Of a stretch of DNA of 64,000 nucleotides, positions 52,306 to 60,852 are shown piece after piece; positions within the stretch are counted from its first letter, which is position 1, and each line of letters opens with the position of its first letter. The notes beneath the pieces were generated by a model. That model was not told the DNA's origin. It saw nothing but the letters and a program-made list of their open reading frames with translations, and ran no database searches. Source of the stretch: Pseudomonadota bacterium (lineage in GTDB: Bacteria; Pseudomonadota; Alphaproteobacteria; Sphingomonadales; Govanellaceae); NCBI GenBank assembly GCA_003577275.1, contig QEVO01000001.1, positions 558,001-622,000 of the forward strand, read 5' to 3'. Position numbers and translations under genes: made by a program.

Positions 52306-54309
52306 ATGATGCAGGCAACCAGCTTAAGAATGGCAATGATGTTCACCTTGGCGTCCATTTTGGATGGCGGCCTGAGTTTGGGCTTTGCCCAAAACACTAA
52401 AGACCTGCCGGAACCGCCTGTTGGCGTGGCCACCGAGATGACGCGGGCGGCGCAACAAGTCGTGGCGCGGCGCTTGCCCTTAATGGAGCGGAGTGATTTT
52501 GAGAACGCCACGCGTGGTCTAGTGGCGCAGATTGAAGAAAAGCAAATACTCAACCCGGACGGCAGCGTTGCCTGGGACACCAGCTGGTATGATTTCATGA
52601 AGGCGGATGCGCCGTCCACGGCAAATCCTTCCCTCTGGCGTCAGGGGCAGTTGAATGCGGTACATGGTCTATTCAAGGTAACCGATGGCATATGGCAATT
52701 CCGCGGGTATGATCTGGCGGTGATGACCTTTATCAAGGGCAAACACGGCTGGATCGTGGTGGACCCGCAGACCACTCCTGCGGTTGCCGCAGCCGGACTG
52801 AAACTTGCGAACAAGCATCTGGGCGAGCGGCCGGTTTCCGCCATCATATACACCCATTCCCACTTGGATCATTTCGGCGGCGTTCGTGGCATTGCATCGG
52901 AAGAAGATATTGCCAGGCGCGGGGTTCAGGTCATTGCGCCGCATGGGTTCACGGCTGAAGCAGTGAGCGAGAATGTGTTGGCCGGACCGCATATGGATCG
53001 GCGTTTGGTATTTCAAATTGGCAATCATCTGCCATTTGAGGCTGAAGGTCATATCGGCACCGGCTTAGGCCAGCGTTTAGCCACGGGTAATATTAGCTTC
53101 CTGGCGCCCACCAAGGAGATCAGTCCTGACGGAGAATCCTTGGTGATCGATGGCGTCCAATTTGAGTTTCTTGATGCCGCCGATACCGAGGCTCCGGCGG
53201 AACTGGTCTTTTATTTACCCAAGCAGCGCGCTATCTGCACAAGCGAAGTCGTGACGCGGAATTTTCACAATGTGCTTACCCCACGGGGCGCTAAAGTGCG
53301 CGACACCTTGAAATGGAGTAAGGTTATTGATGATATCCTGCAAAAATTTGGCGGCCAGGCGGAAGTCTCCTTCGCCTCGCATCATTGGCCAACCTGGGGG
53401 AGCGATAACGTGCAGCGTATGCTGCGCAATCAGCGTGATCTTTACCGCTATGTTCATGATCAAACGCTGCGCCGGGCCAATCATGGTCAAACCATGCACG
53501 AGATCGCGGAAGATCTGGCAGAGCCGTCGTTCGCAGCAGCTGATTTCGCCGTGCGCGATTACTATGGCACCATGAACCATAATGCCAAGGCAGTATACCA
53601 GCACTACTTTGGCTGGTGGGATGGCGTGCCGGCCAATTACCATCCCTTGCCGCCGGAAGACGAGGCCAAACACTATGTAGATTCTATGGGCGGGTCGGAT
53701 GCCGTGATGCGTAAGGCGATTAACGCTTTTGAAGCAGGGAACTATCGTTGGGCTGCTACGGTGTTCAATGATTTGGTCTTTGCCGATCCGGAAAATGCTA
53801 AGGCAAAAGCATGGCTGGCCGCCAGTTACGAACAGATGGGTTTCCAGGCAGAATCCGGAGCGTGGCGCAATTATTATCTGACGGCGGCCATGGAGCTGCG
53901 CCGGGATGTTCCGCGCCACAGTCAAGGGGCATCATCGCAAAATCTGGCCTTCCTGCCTGCGGTACCGACCATGCTGTTGTTTGACTCTCTGGCGGTTCGT
54001 TTCGATCCGGCGCGGTTCCATCACGCGCCGGTGGTGCTGCAATTCCTATTTCCCGACCGGAACGAAACGGTGAATGTAGATATCACCGAGGCAGTAGCCT
54101 TCCCAAGGCAGGGTCGTGATCCTAAAGCAGCAGTTACCGTGGAGCTTACCCGGCCCGTTCTGGACCAGCTTGCCGCCGGTCAAGCAACCTTGCAGCAACT
54201 CATAGCAAGGCAGGATGTGAAAGTTTTGGATGGAAGCGATGTCCCCCTTAAGGCTTTTTTTATGGCGCTGGATAGCTTCTCGGGCAATTTCAATGTCGTG
54301 ACGCCATAA
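52306..54309 (+). CDS. SdsA-like alkylsulfatase (metallo-beta-lactamase fold)
   Basis: This 667-residue exported protein (signal peptide about 1-33) carries the metallo-beta-lactamase motif THSHLDHFGG (about 180) and SFASHHWPTWG (about 355), as in SdsA1/YjcS-type alkylsulfatases. A dimerisation region and a C-terminal SCP2-like domain (about 540-667) follow, giving the family length. It should hydrolyse sulfate esters of primary or secondary alcohols, releasing sulfate and an alcohol. GGAGAAAAGG precedes the ATG at 52306; another ATG follows directly. It is 93 nt downstream of the PQQ alcohol dehydrogenase, which could oxidise the product. Confidence 0.9.
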   Translation: MMQATSLRMAMMFTLASILDGGLSLGFAQNTKDLPEPPVGVATEMTRAAQQVVARRLPLMERSDFENATRGLVAQIEEKQILNPDGSVAWDTSWYDFMKADAPSTANPSLWRQGQLNAVHGLFKVTDGIWQFRGYDLAVMTFIKGKHGWIVVDPQTTPAVAAAGLKLANKHLGERPVSAIIYTHSHLDHFGGVRGIASEEDIARRGVQVIAPHGFTAEAVSENVLAGPHMDRRLVFQIGNHLPFEAEGHIGTGLGQRLATGNISFLAPTKEISPDGESLVIDGVQFEFLDAADTEAPAELVFYLPKQRAICTSEVVTRNFHNVLTPRGAKVRDTLKWSKVIDDILQKFGGQAEVSFASHHWPTWGSDNVQRMLRNQRDLYRYVHDQTLRRANHGQTMHEIAEDLAEPSFAAADFAVRDYYGTMNHNAKAVYQHYFGWWDGVPANYHPLPPEDEAKHYVDSMGGSDAVMRKAINAFEAGNYRWAATVFNDLVFADPENAKAKAWLAASYEQMGFQAESGAWRNYYLTAAMELRRDVPRHSQGASSQNLAFLPAVPTMLLFDSLAVRFDPARFHHAPVVLQFLFPDRNETVNVDITEAVAFPRQGRDPKAAVTVELTRPVLDQLAAGQATLQQLIARQDVKVLDGSDVPLKAFFMALDSFSGNFNVVTP

Positions 54310-54660
54310 TTGCGTTTCAGCGATATTGGAATTTGCTCGGTTCCTTTGGTAGTCCACATCTGTGTATCGCGCCGATGTTCAGCAAATTTGTTTGTAGCCA
54401 TTTTGATCATGTCCCTTGACGTGGCGTAGCTGGCGGCATTGGTCGCCATGCTTGTCGGCGTAGGCAGGGTTGATCAACTTGTATCTGGCGCGCTGGACGG
54501 CCCATTGGTCATGTTGTTCCATGAGGATAGCGCCGACGAGGCGGGCGGTGGCGGCTTCGTTAGGGAGCGAGCAGAACCGCCGCCGAGGGCGGCGTAAGTC
54601 CGCGCAGTCCGACCGTCCCAGCGTGGATCTCCCACTCTCGGCGCACACAATCATAAGTCA
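54310..54660. other. Gap holding transposase debris
   Basis: This stretch lies between the sulfatase and the convergent ThDP-enzyme gene. It contains only the IS256 C-terminal relic described separately; the rest has no recognisable gene, terminator or repeat. Confidence 0.5.
54475..54576 (-). pseudogene. IS256-family transposase C-terminal fragment
   Basis: On the minus strand this segment reads LPNEAATARLVGAILMEQ followed by HDQWAVQRARYKL, the conserved C-terminal end of IS256-type transposases of a subgroup different from the element at 26932. Neither the rest of the transposase nor inverted repeats are visible. It is a second, older trace of insertion activity in the accessory region. 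Confidence 0.75.
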
Positions 54661-56367
54661 CTATCCCAAGAAAGCTGTTACCGGCACATCAAGCTTATCC
54701 AACGGACGAGTAATGATATCGATAAGAGTGGGCCCATCGTGAGTGAGCGCAGCGGCCAAAGCCGGCGCCAATTGGTGCGGATATTCCACCCGCCATGATT
54801 TTATGCCATATGCGGCGGCGATGGCGGCGTGATCCGAACATGAAAAATCCACTTCATAGACGCCGCTATTATAGCTTTCTTTTTGCGCCGCCTTGATCCA
54901 AGAGAAGCCACTGTTGTTAATAACAATTAACGTTGCCGGAATTTTAAGCCGCGTAATGGTCTCCAACTCACCGGAGGAGAAGCCGAAGCTGCCGTCTCCC
55001 ATGATGCCGATGATTTTTCGACCGGTGGCGGCAAAATGCGCGCCCACCACACCGGGCAGCGAAAATCCCAGTCCGCCGAAGGTGCGATGAAAGATGAAGG
55101 AGTGCCCCGAGTTCTGTGTCTCATAAAAGGCGCACAGATAAGGCGTCGGCGTTCCCGGGTCGGAGATAATCAACACGTCAGGCGGCAGCGCTTTCTGCAT
55201 CTCGGCGACAATCCGCTCAGGATAGATTGGCGCCTCGTCGGACGTAGCGTGTTGCAAAAATCGCTCCCGCCGCTGAGCCTTCGCCCGTGCTGCTGCCGCA
55301 TATCCCCAGCCTCGGCCGGGCTTACTTGTGGAAAAGAGCCCAAGTTCCTGGTTGAGCGCATCAAGCGTAAGCTTGGCGTCCCCAAGCATGCCGACAGCGG
55401 TGTAATAACAGGCGCCGATTGTGGCGGGGTCGATGTCGATGTGTAGGATCGTCTTCTCGCCAACCCGCGGGCTGGTCAATTTTTGCGTGGTTACGGACCC
55501 GACGTGGCATCCGATGTAAATTATCAGGTCGCTCTCATTCACGACCTCGCGGGCGATTGCGGTTGAACCGTTGGTGCCAATCGTTCCCAGGGCCAACGCA
55601 TGGGCTTCCGCGATGGTTCCTTTTGCCGAGATCGTGGTGCCGATCGGCGCGCCGATTGCTTCAGCAAAGATTCGCAGTTCCTCCCAGGCTCTGGCATGGC
55701 GCACGCCGCCGCCGCAAATGATGATGGGCCTTTCGGCTTTTTGGATATGCTGAATCGCAGCTTTGATCGCGGCATCACCCGGACGAACAGGGCGGGCTGG
55801 GAAGTATCCTAGCGACTTATCTGCCCAAAGGTCCGCTGCATCCACCTCTCCTTTTAAGACATCATAAGGCAAACCGATATGGGCGGCGCCCGGCGTCGCC
55901 GTGGTCATGGAGGTAAAGGCGGCGCGAAATGCGGTGGGAATATTCTGTGCGATTTCCACAACCCTGGTGTTTTTCGTGAAGGGACGGAACATCGCCTCCT
56001 GATCGCCTTCCGTCAGCACGAATTTTCCACGCCCCGCAACAGGAATATCCGTTGTGATAGCGAGCACTGGGATCTTGGTGCCATTGGCTTCCCCAACGCC
56101 AGGCAACATGTAGGTGGCGCCGGCGCCGCTCGGCCCCTCGACAACACCGACCTTACTGGTAAGGCGCGCATAAACATCCGCCATGTAAGCCGCGCAGCGC
56201 TCGTCCCGGGCAAGAATATGCGTCAGGCCATGCTTAAGACGCGCCAGCGAGTCGTAAAGAGGCAGGCTGGTGTCGCCGCATACACCGAAAATATGCGTAA
56301 TATCATGTAGTTCTAGCATACGCACAACGGCGTCGGAGGCGGTAATTCTGGCGGCGTACTTACTCAT
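54661..56367 (-). CDS. Thiamine-diphosphate enzyme, acetolactate-synthase-like
   Basis: The 568 residues have the three-domain layout of the ThDP decarboxylase/synthase family. The N-terminal domain has the catalytic Glu in ARDERCAAYMADVYAR (about 48) and GPSGAGATYM; the central domain follows; the C-terminal domain has the ThDP/Mg motif GDGSFGFSSGE...NNSGFSW (about 457-492). The reaction could be an acyloin synthase, decarboxylase or lyase; no residue set known to me fixes the substrate. The ATG at 56367 is chosen; a start 7 codons earlier is possible. It is the last gene of a long minus-strand catabolic unit, 82 nt after the FAD subunit, and has no regulatory ACT partner nearby, which argues against a biosynthetic acetolactate synthase. 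Confidence 0.82.
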   Translation of the reverse strand: MSKYAARITASDAVVRMLELHDITHIFGVCGDTSLPLYDSLARLKHGLTHILARDERCAAYMADVYARLTSKVGVVEGPSGAGATYMLPGVGEANGTKIPVLAITTDIPVAGRGKFVLTEGDQEAMFRPFTKNTRVVEIAQNIPTAFRAAFTSMTTATPGAAHIGLPYDVLKGEVDAADLWADKSLGYFPARPVRPGDAAIKAAIQHIQKAERPIIICGGGVRHARAWEELRIFAEAIGAPIGTTISAKGTIAEAHALALGTIGTNGSTAIAREVVNESDLIIYIGCHVGSVTTQKLTSPRVGEKTILHIDIDPATIGACYYTAVGMLGDAKLTLDALNQELGLFSTSKPGRGWGYAAAARAKAQRRERFLQHATSDEAPIYPERIVAEMQKALPPDVLIISDPGTPTPYLCAFYETQNSGHSFIFHRTFGGLGFSLPGVVGAHFAATGRKIIGIMGDGSFGFSSGELETITRLKIPATLIVINNSGFSWIKAAQKESYNSGVYEVDFSCSDHAAIAAAYGIKSWRVEYPHQLAPALAAALTHDGPTLIDIITRPLDKLDVPVTAFLG

Positions 56368-56449
56368 GGTCACTGGCGCTCTTCTCATTACTAGAGTATC
56401 GGTAAGAAATCAGCGTCATTGCAGGTCTTTTAGCGACATGCATTGTCGT

Positions 56450-57769
56450 TCATGACTCCTCATGATCGAGATCGGCAAGATCTTTGATGGGGATTGGTTT
56501 TACCGGCCAGCGCTGACCGATGAGGGCATCAACCGTTGGTGCATCGCGGTGGGTCATGAGCAGCAGGCCACGGGTCTTTTCCGCGCAAAAGCGACCCTGG
56601 CACCGGCCCAGGCCAAAGCGCCCGTTTAGCTTCACTTCTCTTGCCGAGAGCGAAGATCTGGCGGAGAAGATAGACAAGTCACCGACGGTTTGTTGTTCAC
56701 AGCGGCATAAAATCGTCTCATCAGGCGGCAGATGGTATTCGGCGCTCGGGCAGGCCTTGAAAACCTCAGCCAACAGCTTCTGGAACTTTCGGTACTTCTC
56801 AATATCCGCCGCAGCGCGGCATGGTTCCGTTGCCGGCTTTACGCCCAGCGCCAGCAGCAGCCGGTGCGCGGCGCTGCTTCCGCTTAACGCGGCCGCCCGT
56901 CCGCCCAGCGCCTCGTTACAATCACCGGCATAAATGACGACTGGCCCCTTCTGAGGATTGAGATTCTGCCTTGGCAAGCCGATATTGTTTGGGCGAAGTC
57001 CGTTATGCAGGGCTATGATATCCGCCCTGTAGCGGTGGAGTTTATCCCGCCTACGGACGACTACGGAAAATGCCCCGCCATCCTTGTGAATTTCCTCTAG
57101 GCGCGCCCCCCGTAGCCATGGAACGCCGGCGCGCGCCATGGCCGTCAGATAAGAGCCGCCTTCCCGCAGATAAGACAGCGGCAGGGCCAAGGCCGCAAAG
57201 GCATGGCGCGGCGGGTTTGCCGCCTCGATCACCGCCACGGGCGGACGGCCGAGCTTTACAAGCTGCGCCGCTGCGGCAAGCAGCAGCGGGCCCGAGCCGG
57301 CCAGCAGAATATCCCCCGGCGGCGGCGTGCCGGATTCCTTAACGGCAACCTGAAGGCCCCCTGCGGTCATTACCTTTGGCAGATGCCATCCCGGCAAAGG
57401 CTCCACATATTCGATGGCGCCCGTTGCAACCACTATCGCCCGCGGCGCAAGAGTATAGGCTTTGCCCGAAGCGCGATTATTAAGCGCGACAACCCCGGCG
57501 GCATCCATTCCAATAAAGACAGTCTGCAACTCAGTCCGAATGCGCGCCGCCTGAGCCGTCAGCCGCCCGGACAGATTGCGCCATGTGTCCGCCAGATCGG
57601 ATGGCAGCAATCGACGAGAATTATCCCCAAAGTTTCGAAAAAGAACGCCGCCCAATTTTGGCGCCTGGTCAATGAGTATGACGCTCAAGTTGGCCTCGGC
57701 GATATCACAGGCCGCGGCAACGCCGGCAGGGCCGCCGCCAACCACAAGGATGTCCGGTGTTACGCGCAT
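56450..57769 (-). CDS. FAD/NAD(P)-binding subunit of HcnABC/opine-oxidase-like dehydrogenase
   Basis: This 439-residue flavoprotein has an N-terminal FAD motif VVGGGPAGVAAA, ATG in VVATGAIEY, a second Rossmann motif (LLAGSGPLLLAAA) and a C-terminal BFD-like Fe-S cysteine set CRCEQ...CQGRFC. This is the layout of HcnB, OoxA/NoxA and the corresponding subunit of D-hydroxyproline dehydrogenases. With the 2Fe-2S protein and the DAO-type subunit encoded upstream, it should pass electrons from an imino or amino acid substrate to the respiratory chain. It overlaps the Fe-S gene by 10 nt. Confidence 0.85.
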   Translation of the reverse strand: MRVTPDILVVGGGPAGVAAACDIAEANLSVILIDQAPKLGGVLFRNFGDNSRRLLPSDLADTWRNLSGRLTAQAARIRTELQTVFIGMDAAGVVALNNRASGKAYTLAPRAIVVATGAIEYVEPLPGWHLPKVMTAGGLQVAVKESGTPPPGDILLAGSGPLLLAAAAQLVKLGRPPVAVIEAANPPRHAFAALALPLSYLREGGSYLTAMARAGVPWLRGARLEEIHKDGGAFSVVVRRRDKLHRYRADIIALHNGLRPNNIGLPRQNLNPQKGPVVIYAGDCNEALGGRAAALSGSSAAHRLLLALGVKPATEPCRAAADIEKYRKFQKLLAEVFKACPSAEYHLPPDETILCRCEQQTVGDLSIFSARSSLSAREVKLNGRFGLGRCQGRFCAEKTRGLLLMTHRDAPTVDALIGQRWPVKPIPIKDLADLDHEES

Positions 57770-58053
57770 GCGCCGGCCTCGCTGCCGCTTGGCGATCCCT
57801 CGTGATAGGATGCCGGATAAACCTTCATCTTGTCCTTAACGGGGGTCATGCATGCCTCCACGATCCCATGCCCTTCAACCTCCACCAGGCAGCCTTGACA
57901 TGCGCCGATGCCGCAAAAGAGACCATAGACCTGGCCGGTACAGGAAACACCAAAACCCGAATCGCAAATTTTTGCCCGAAGCAGCACAAATGCGAGAGTC
58001 TCTCCCGCAGTGCAAACGATAGGCTGATCCTGCCAATAGATGACGGCGTTTAT
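57760..58053 (-). CDS. 2Fe-2S small subunit of HcnABC/opine-oxidase-like dehydrogenase
   Basis: This 97-residue plant-ferredoxin-like protein has the cluster ligands CGIGACQGC and a later Cys in EACMTP. It is equivalent to HcnA or the small subunit of D-hydroxyproline dehydrogenases. A perfect AAAGGAGGG site lies 5 nt before an ATA codon at 58053, which overlaps the stop of the upstream gene; no ATG exists there. Starting at the next GTG (57987) would remove 22 residues including the first beta strands. The ATA start is therefore proposed, as a rare codon or a mutated ATG. The gene overlaps both neighbours, as expected for a tightly coupled complex. Confidence 0.78.
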   Translation of the reverse strand: MNAVIYWQDQPIVCTAGETLAFVLLRAKICDSGFGVSCTGQVYGLFCGIGACQGCLVEVEGHGIVEACMTPVKDKMKVYPASYHEGSPSGSEAGACA

Positions 58054-59237
58054 GACTCCCTCCTTTTACGCTGTGGGGAATCGGGTGCTAGCGCTTCGAC
58101 GCCTGGCGGAATATCTTTGCCTGCCATCATCCTCGCCATGGCGTCACCGGCCAACGGAGCAAGACATATGCCGTCCCCCTCAAACCCTGTTGCTACCCAT
58201 AGTCCGGGAGCTTCTTTGACCTGCCCGAGATACGGCAGCCCGTCCGGCGTTGCCGCGCGCACGCCGGCAAAAACCCTGATAACGCTCATCTCGCCCAAGA
58301 AAGGCATGTACTCCACCGCCCGCGCAAGAATCCGTTGCACGGCGGCAAATTCCGTATGTTGGTCGTCATCATCTTCTTCGCGAGTGCCGCCGATCAGATA
58401 TTGGTCATAGGGAAGCGGATCGATTACCAATGCGCAGGCGCGCGCCGCGCTGCCGGAATCAACCGATTGTCCGACATCAGCTTTCTTCTTTTCAAGCAAG
58501 TAAGACGCAAAAATGAAGTTGCCGGGCAGCTTATAGACGCTTCTCCTTCGCTCGGTGACGATGAGCTGCCCGCGCCTTGGCCACAAATTAAGCCAAGGCA
58601 GCAAGGCATTCGATCCCAGGCCCGCCGCTACGACGACGTCATCCGCCTCGATTACGCCTTCGGATGTCTGCACCGTCGGGCCACGCCCGCTTTTAACGCC
58701 CGGCTGCAGCTTTAGCGCGGATGCTTCGCATATTACCTTGGCGCCGCTTGCCCTTAAAAAGCGATCAACGACTTTATAGCCAACCGCATGACCTTCTCCC
58801 TGAACCTCAACAAGGCCGGAAATATTACTAGCAAGGCAGGGAATGGATTTTTGAATGTCGCTGCCCTCGGTGACCTTAAGGGAAACGCCGGCCCGGCTCA
58901 GCTCATCGGCTTGCGCATGCATGGCAGCCACTTCCCAGTCATTGGCGGCGGCGAGGAATGTTGATCGCGAAAAATACGCGCCCTGCATAACGCCGCCCTT
59001 ATCAGCAAGGCCCACATACTGCTCCCTGCTTCTGATGGCGAGATTCATCAACACTCCAGGGGCCTTTGTGGCGACGGAAACGCTGCCGTCAGAGGCGCCG
59101 GACGCCCCCGCACTCGGCCCAATCCGATCAATGACCGTTACCTGAGCGCCTGTCCTCGCCAAATAGTAGGCGATGGATGCTCCGATGACACCCGCGCCGA
59201 TCACGACAACGCTGCGCTTTGAACAATCACCACTCAT
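58050..59237 (-). CDS. FAD-dependent oxidoreductase (DAO family), catalytic subunit
   Basis: This 395-residue D-amino-acid-oxidase-family protein has FAD motif VIGAGVIGASIAYYLA (about 11-26), a GASGASDGS stretch, VVAAGLGSN and the C-terminal VRAATPDGLPYLG...VATGFEGDGICLAPL typical of HcnC, OoxB and D-hydroxyproline dehydrogenase subunits. It should oxidise the C-N bond of an imino acid or opine. Its stop overlaps the start of the Fe-S subunit, so the three subunits are co-translated. The aldehyde dehydrogenase gene lies 169 nt upstream on the same strand. The gap contains no gene. Confidence 0.87.
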   Translation of the reverse strand: MSGDCSKRSVVVIGAGVIGASIAYYLARTGAQVTVIDRIGPSAGASGASDGSVSVATKAPGVLMNLAIRSREQYVGLADKGGVMQGAYFSRSTFLAAANDWEVAAMHAQADELSRAGVSLKVTEGSDIQKSIPCLASNISGLVEVQGEGHAVGYKVVDRFLRASGAKVICEASALKLQPGVKSGRGPTVQTSEGVIEADDVVVAAGLGSNALLPWLNLWPRRGQLIVTERRRSVYKLPGNFIFASYLLEKKKADVGQSVDSGSAARACALVIDPLPYDQYLIGGTREEDDDDQHTEFAAVQRILARAVEYMPFLGEMSVIRVFAGVRAATPDGLPYLGQVKEAPGLWVATGFEGDGICLAPLAGDAMARMMAGKDIPPGVEALAPDSPQRKRRES

Positions 59238-59406
59238 CGTCAGCCGGCCTTATTCTTCGTCTTTAATCATGTGCATTAAAGGTCATCATTCCACGGCAAT
59301 GAGGGAGCGTCGATACAAATGAACGGCTTCAACTTCGTGCATTCCTTCTAAATGGAAGACTGGGATTGAGAACCGTTTTAAGGCCCATGAAGCCTCCTTC
59401 GCTTGA

Positions 59407-60849
59407 TTAGAGGGGAGCATGGACATAGGCGGTCTTCGTCTCGGTAAAGAACTCGGCCGCGTATCGTCCCTGCTCTCGGGAGCCATAGCTTGATCCCCGC
59501 CTGCCGCCAAAGGGGACATGATAGTCCACGCCGGCCGTCGGCAGGTTGACCATGACAAGTCCGGCTTTGGAACGGCGTTTGAAATCCTGGGCATAAGCTA
59601 GAGACGTTGTGCAGATCCCGGATGAAAGAGCGAAATCGCTATCATTGGCCGTATGAACGGCCTCCTCATAATCGTCGACTTTCAAGATACTGACTACGGG
59701 TCCAAATATCTCCTCACGAACATGCTGCATATCATTGCTGCATCCTGCGATCACGGCCGGAGACATGTAGTAGCCACCGCATGCCAGCTGCAGGCGTTCC
59801 CCGCCGTATAACACGCGGCCTCCCTCCTTGCGGGCGATGTCCACGTATTTCATGTTGGTCTCTAGCTGGCGTTCATCTACGACAGGGCCGATCTTGGTCG
59901 CGGCATCCAAGGCATGTCCCACCGTCAGCGCCTTTGCCTTCTCGACCATTCTGTCAACCAGCGCGTCATGAATGGCGGGGGTGGCGATGATGCGGGTGTT
60001 GGACGTGCAACGCTGGCCGGTGGATAGCAGAGATCCGCCCACCGCGCACTCCGCCGCCAAATCGAGATCCGCGTCATCAAGGATAATCAAGGGGCTTTTT
60101 CCGCCCATTTCCTGCTGAATTTTGCCGCCGCGGCTTGTCACCATCTCACGGATGGTCCGTCCGGTGGCAACCGATCCCGTAAAGGTGACGGCGGCCACAT
60201 GATTAGAACGGCTGATTTCGTCACCGACGACGGAGCCGCGTCCCATCACCAAATTGATGACGCCGCCAGGCGCGCCGCATCTGGAAATGATTTCCACCAG
60301 ATGCCATCCTAAAGCAGGGGTAAGATCGGCCGGCTTGAAGACAACGGTGTTTCCGAAGGCAAGGGCGGGTGCGATCTTCCAGGCGGGAATTGCGATGGGG
60401 AAGTTCCATGGCGTAATGACGCCGACGACGCCGACCGGCTCCCTGATAACCTCGACAGCGACGCCCGGTCGTATGGACTGGATAATATCGCCGGCAAGCC
60501 GCAACGCCTCCTGGGCATAAAACTTGAAGATCTGGCTGGCGCGCAGCACCTCGGCAACTCCTTCGGCTCGGATCTTTCCCTCTTCGCGCGACAAAAGCTC
60601 ACCCAGCTCTTCCCGCCGCGCTGAAAGTTCTATACCGACCTGTTCCAGAACATCTGCCCGTTGCTGTGGGGACGTCGCGCTCCACTGGCCAAACGCTGCA
60701 TAAGCTGCAGCGATGGCTGTGCGTACCTGCTCGCGACTGGCGTTGCAATACTCGCCAACGATATCGCCGGTATCGGATGGATTTATATTAATCGTGACCT
60801 CATCGCCGGCGAGCCAAGCGCCGCCAATGTAATTGGCGAATTCTATCAT
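59407..60849 (-). CDS. Aldehyde dehydrogenase, 2,5-dioxovalerate (ketoglutarate semialdehyde) type
   Basis: This 480-residue NAD(P)-dependent aldehyde dehydrogenase has the catalytic Cys in STGQRCTSN (about 283), the Glu in EMGGKSP (about 249) and the GSVATG motif. The run NPSDTGDIVGEY, REEGKIRAEG and VNLPTAGVDYHVPFGGRRGSSYG fits alpha-ketoglutaric semialdehyde dehydrogenases of hydroxyproline and sugar-acid pathways. It would produce 2-oxoglutarate. It lies 3 nt after the ornithine cyclodeaminase-family gene. No deaminase that would supply its aldehyde substrate is visible in the window. Confidence 0.87.
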   Translation of the reverse strand: MIEFANYIGGAWLAGDEVTININPSDTGDIVGEYCNASREQVRTAIAAAYAAFGQWSATSPQQRADVLEQVGIELSARREELGELLSREEGKIRAEGVAEVLRASQIFKFYAQEALRLAGDIIQSIRPGVAVEVIREPVGVVGVITPWNFPIAIPAWKIAPALAFGNTVVFKPADLTPALGWHLVEIISRCGAPGGVINLVMGRGSVVGDEISRSNHVAAVTFTGSVATGRTIREMVTSRGGKIQQEMGGKSPLIILDDADLDLAAECAVGGSLLSTGQRCTSNTRIIATPAIHDALVDRMVEKAKALTVGHALDAATKIGPVVDERQLETNMKYVDIARKEGGRVLYGGERLQLACGGYYMSPAVIAGCSNDMQHVREEIFGPVVSILKVDDYEEAVHTANDSDFALSSGICTTSLAYAQDFKRRSKAGLVMVNLPTAGVDYHVPFGGRRGSSYGSREQGRYAAEFFTETKTAYVHAPL

Positions 60850-60852
60850 TTA

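Noticed and set aside
59286-59594. Minus-strand frame overlapping the aldehyde dehydrogenase 3' end
   Set aside because: It is read in another frame of the dehydrogenase gene and has no domain or start signal.
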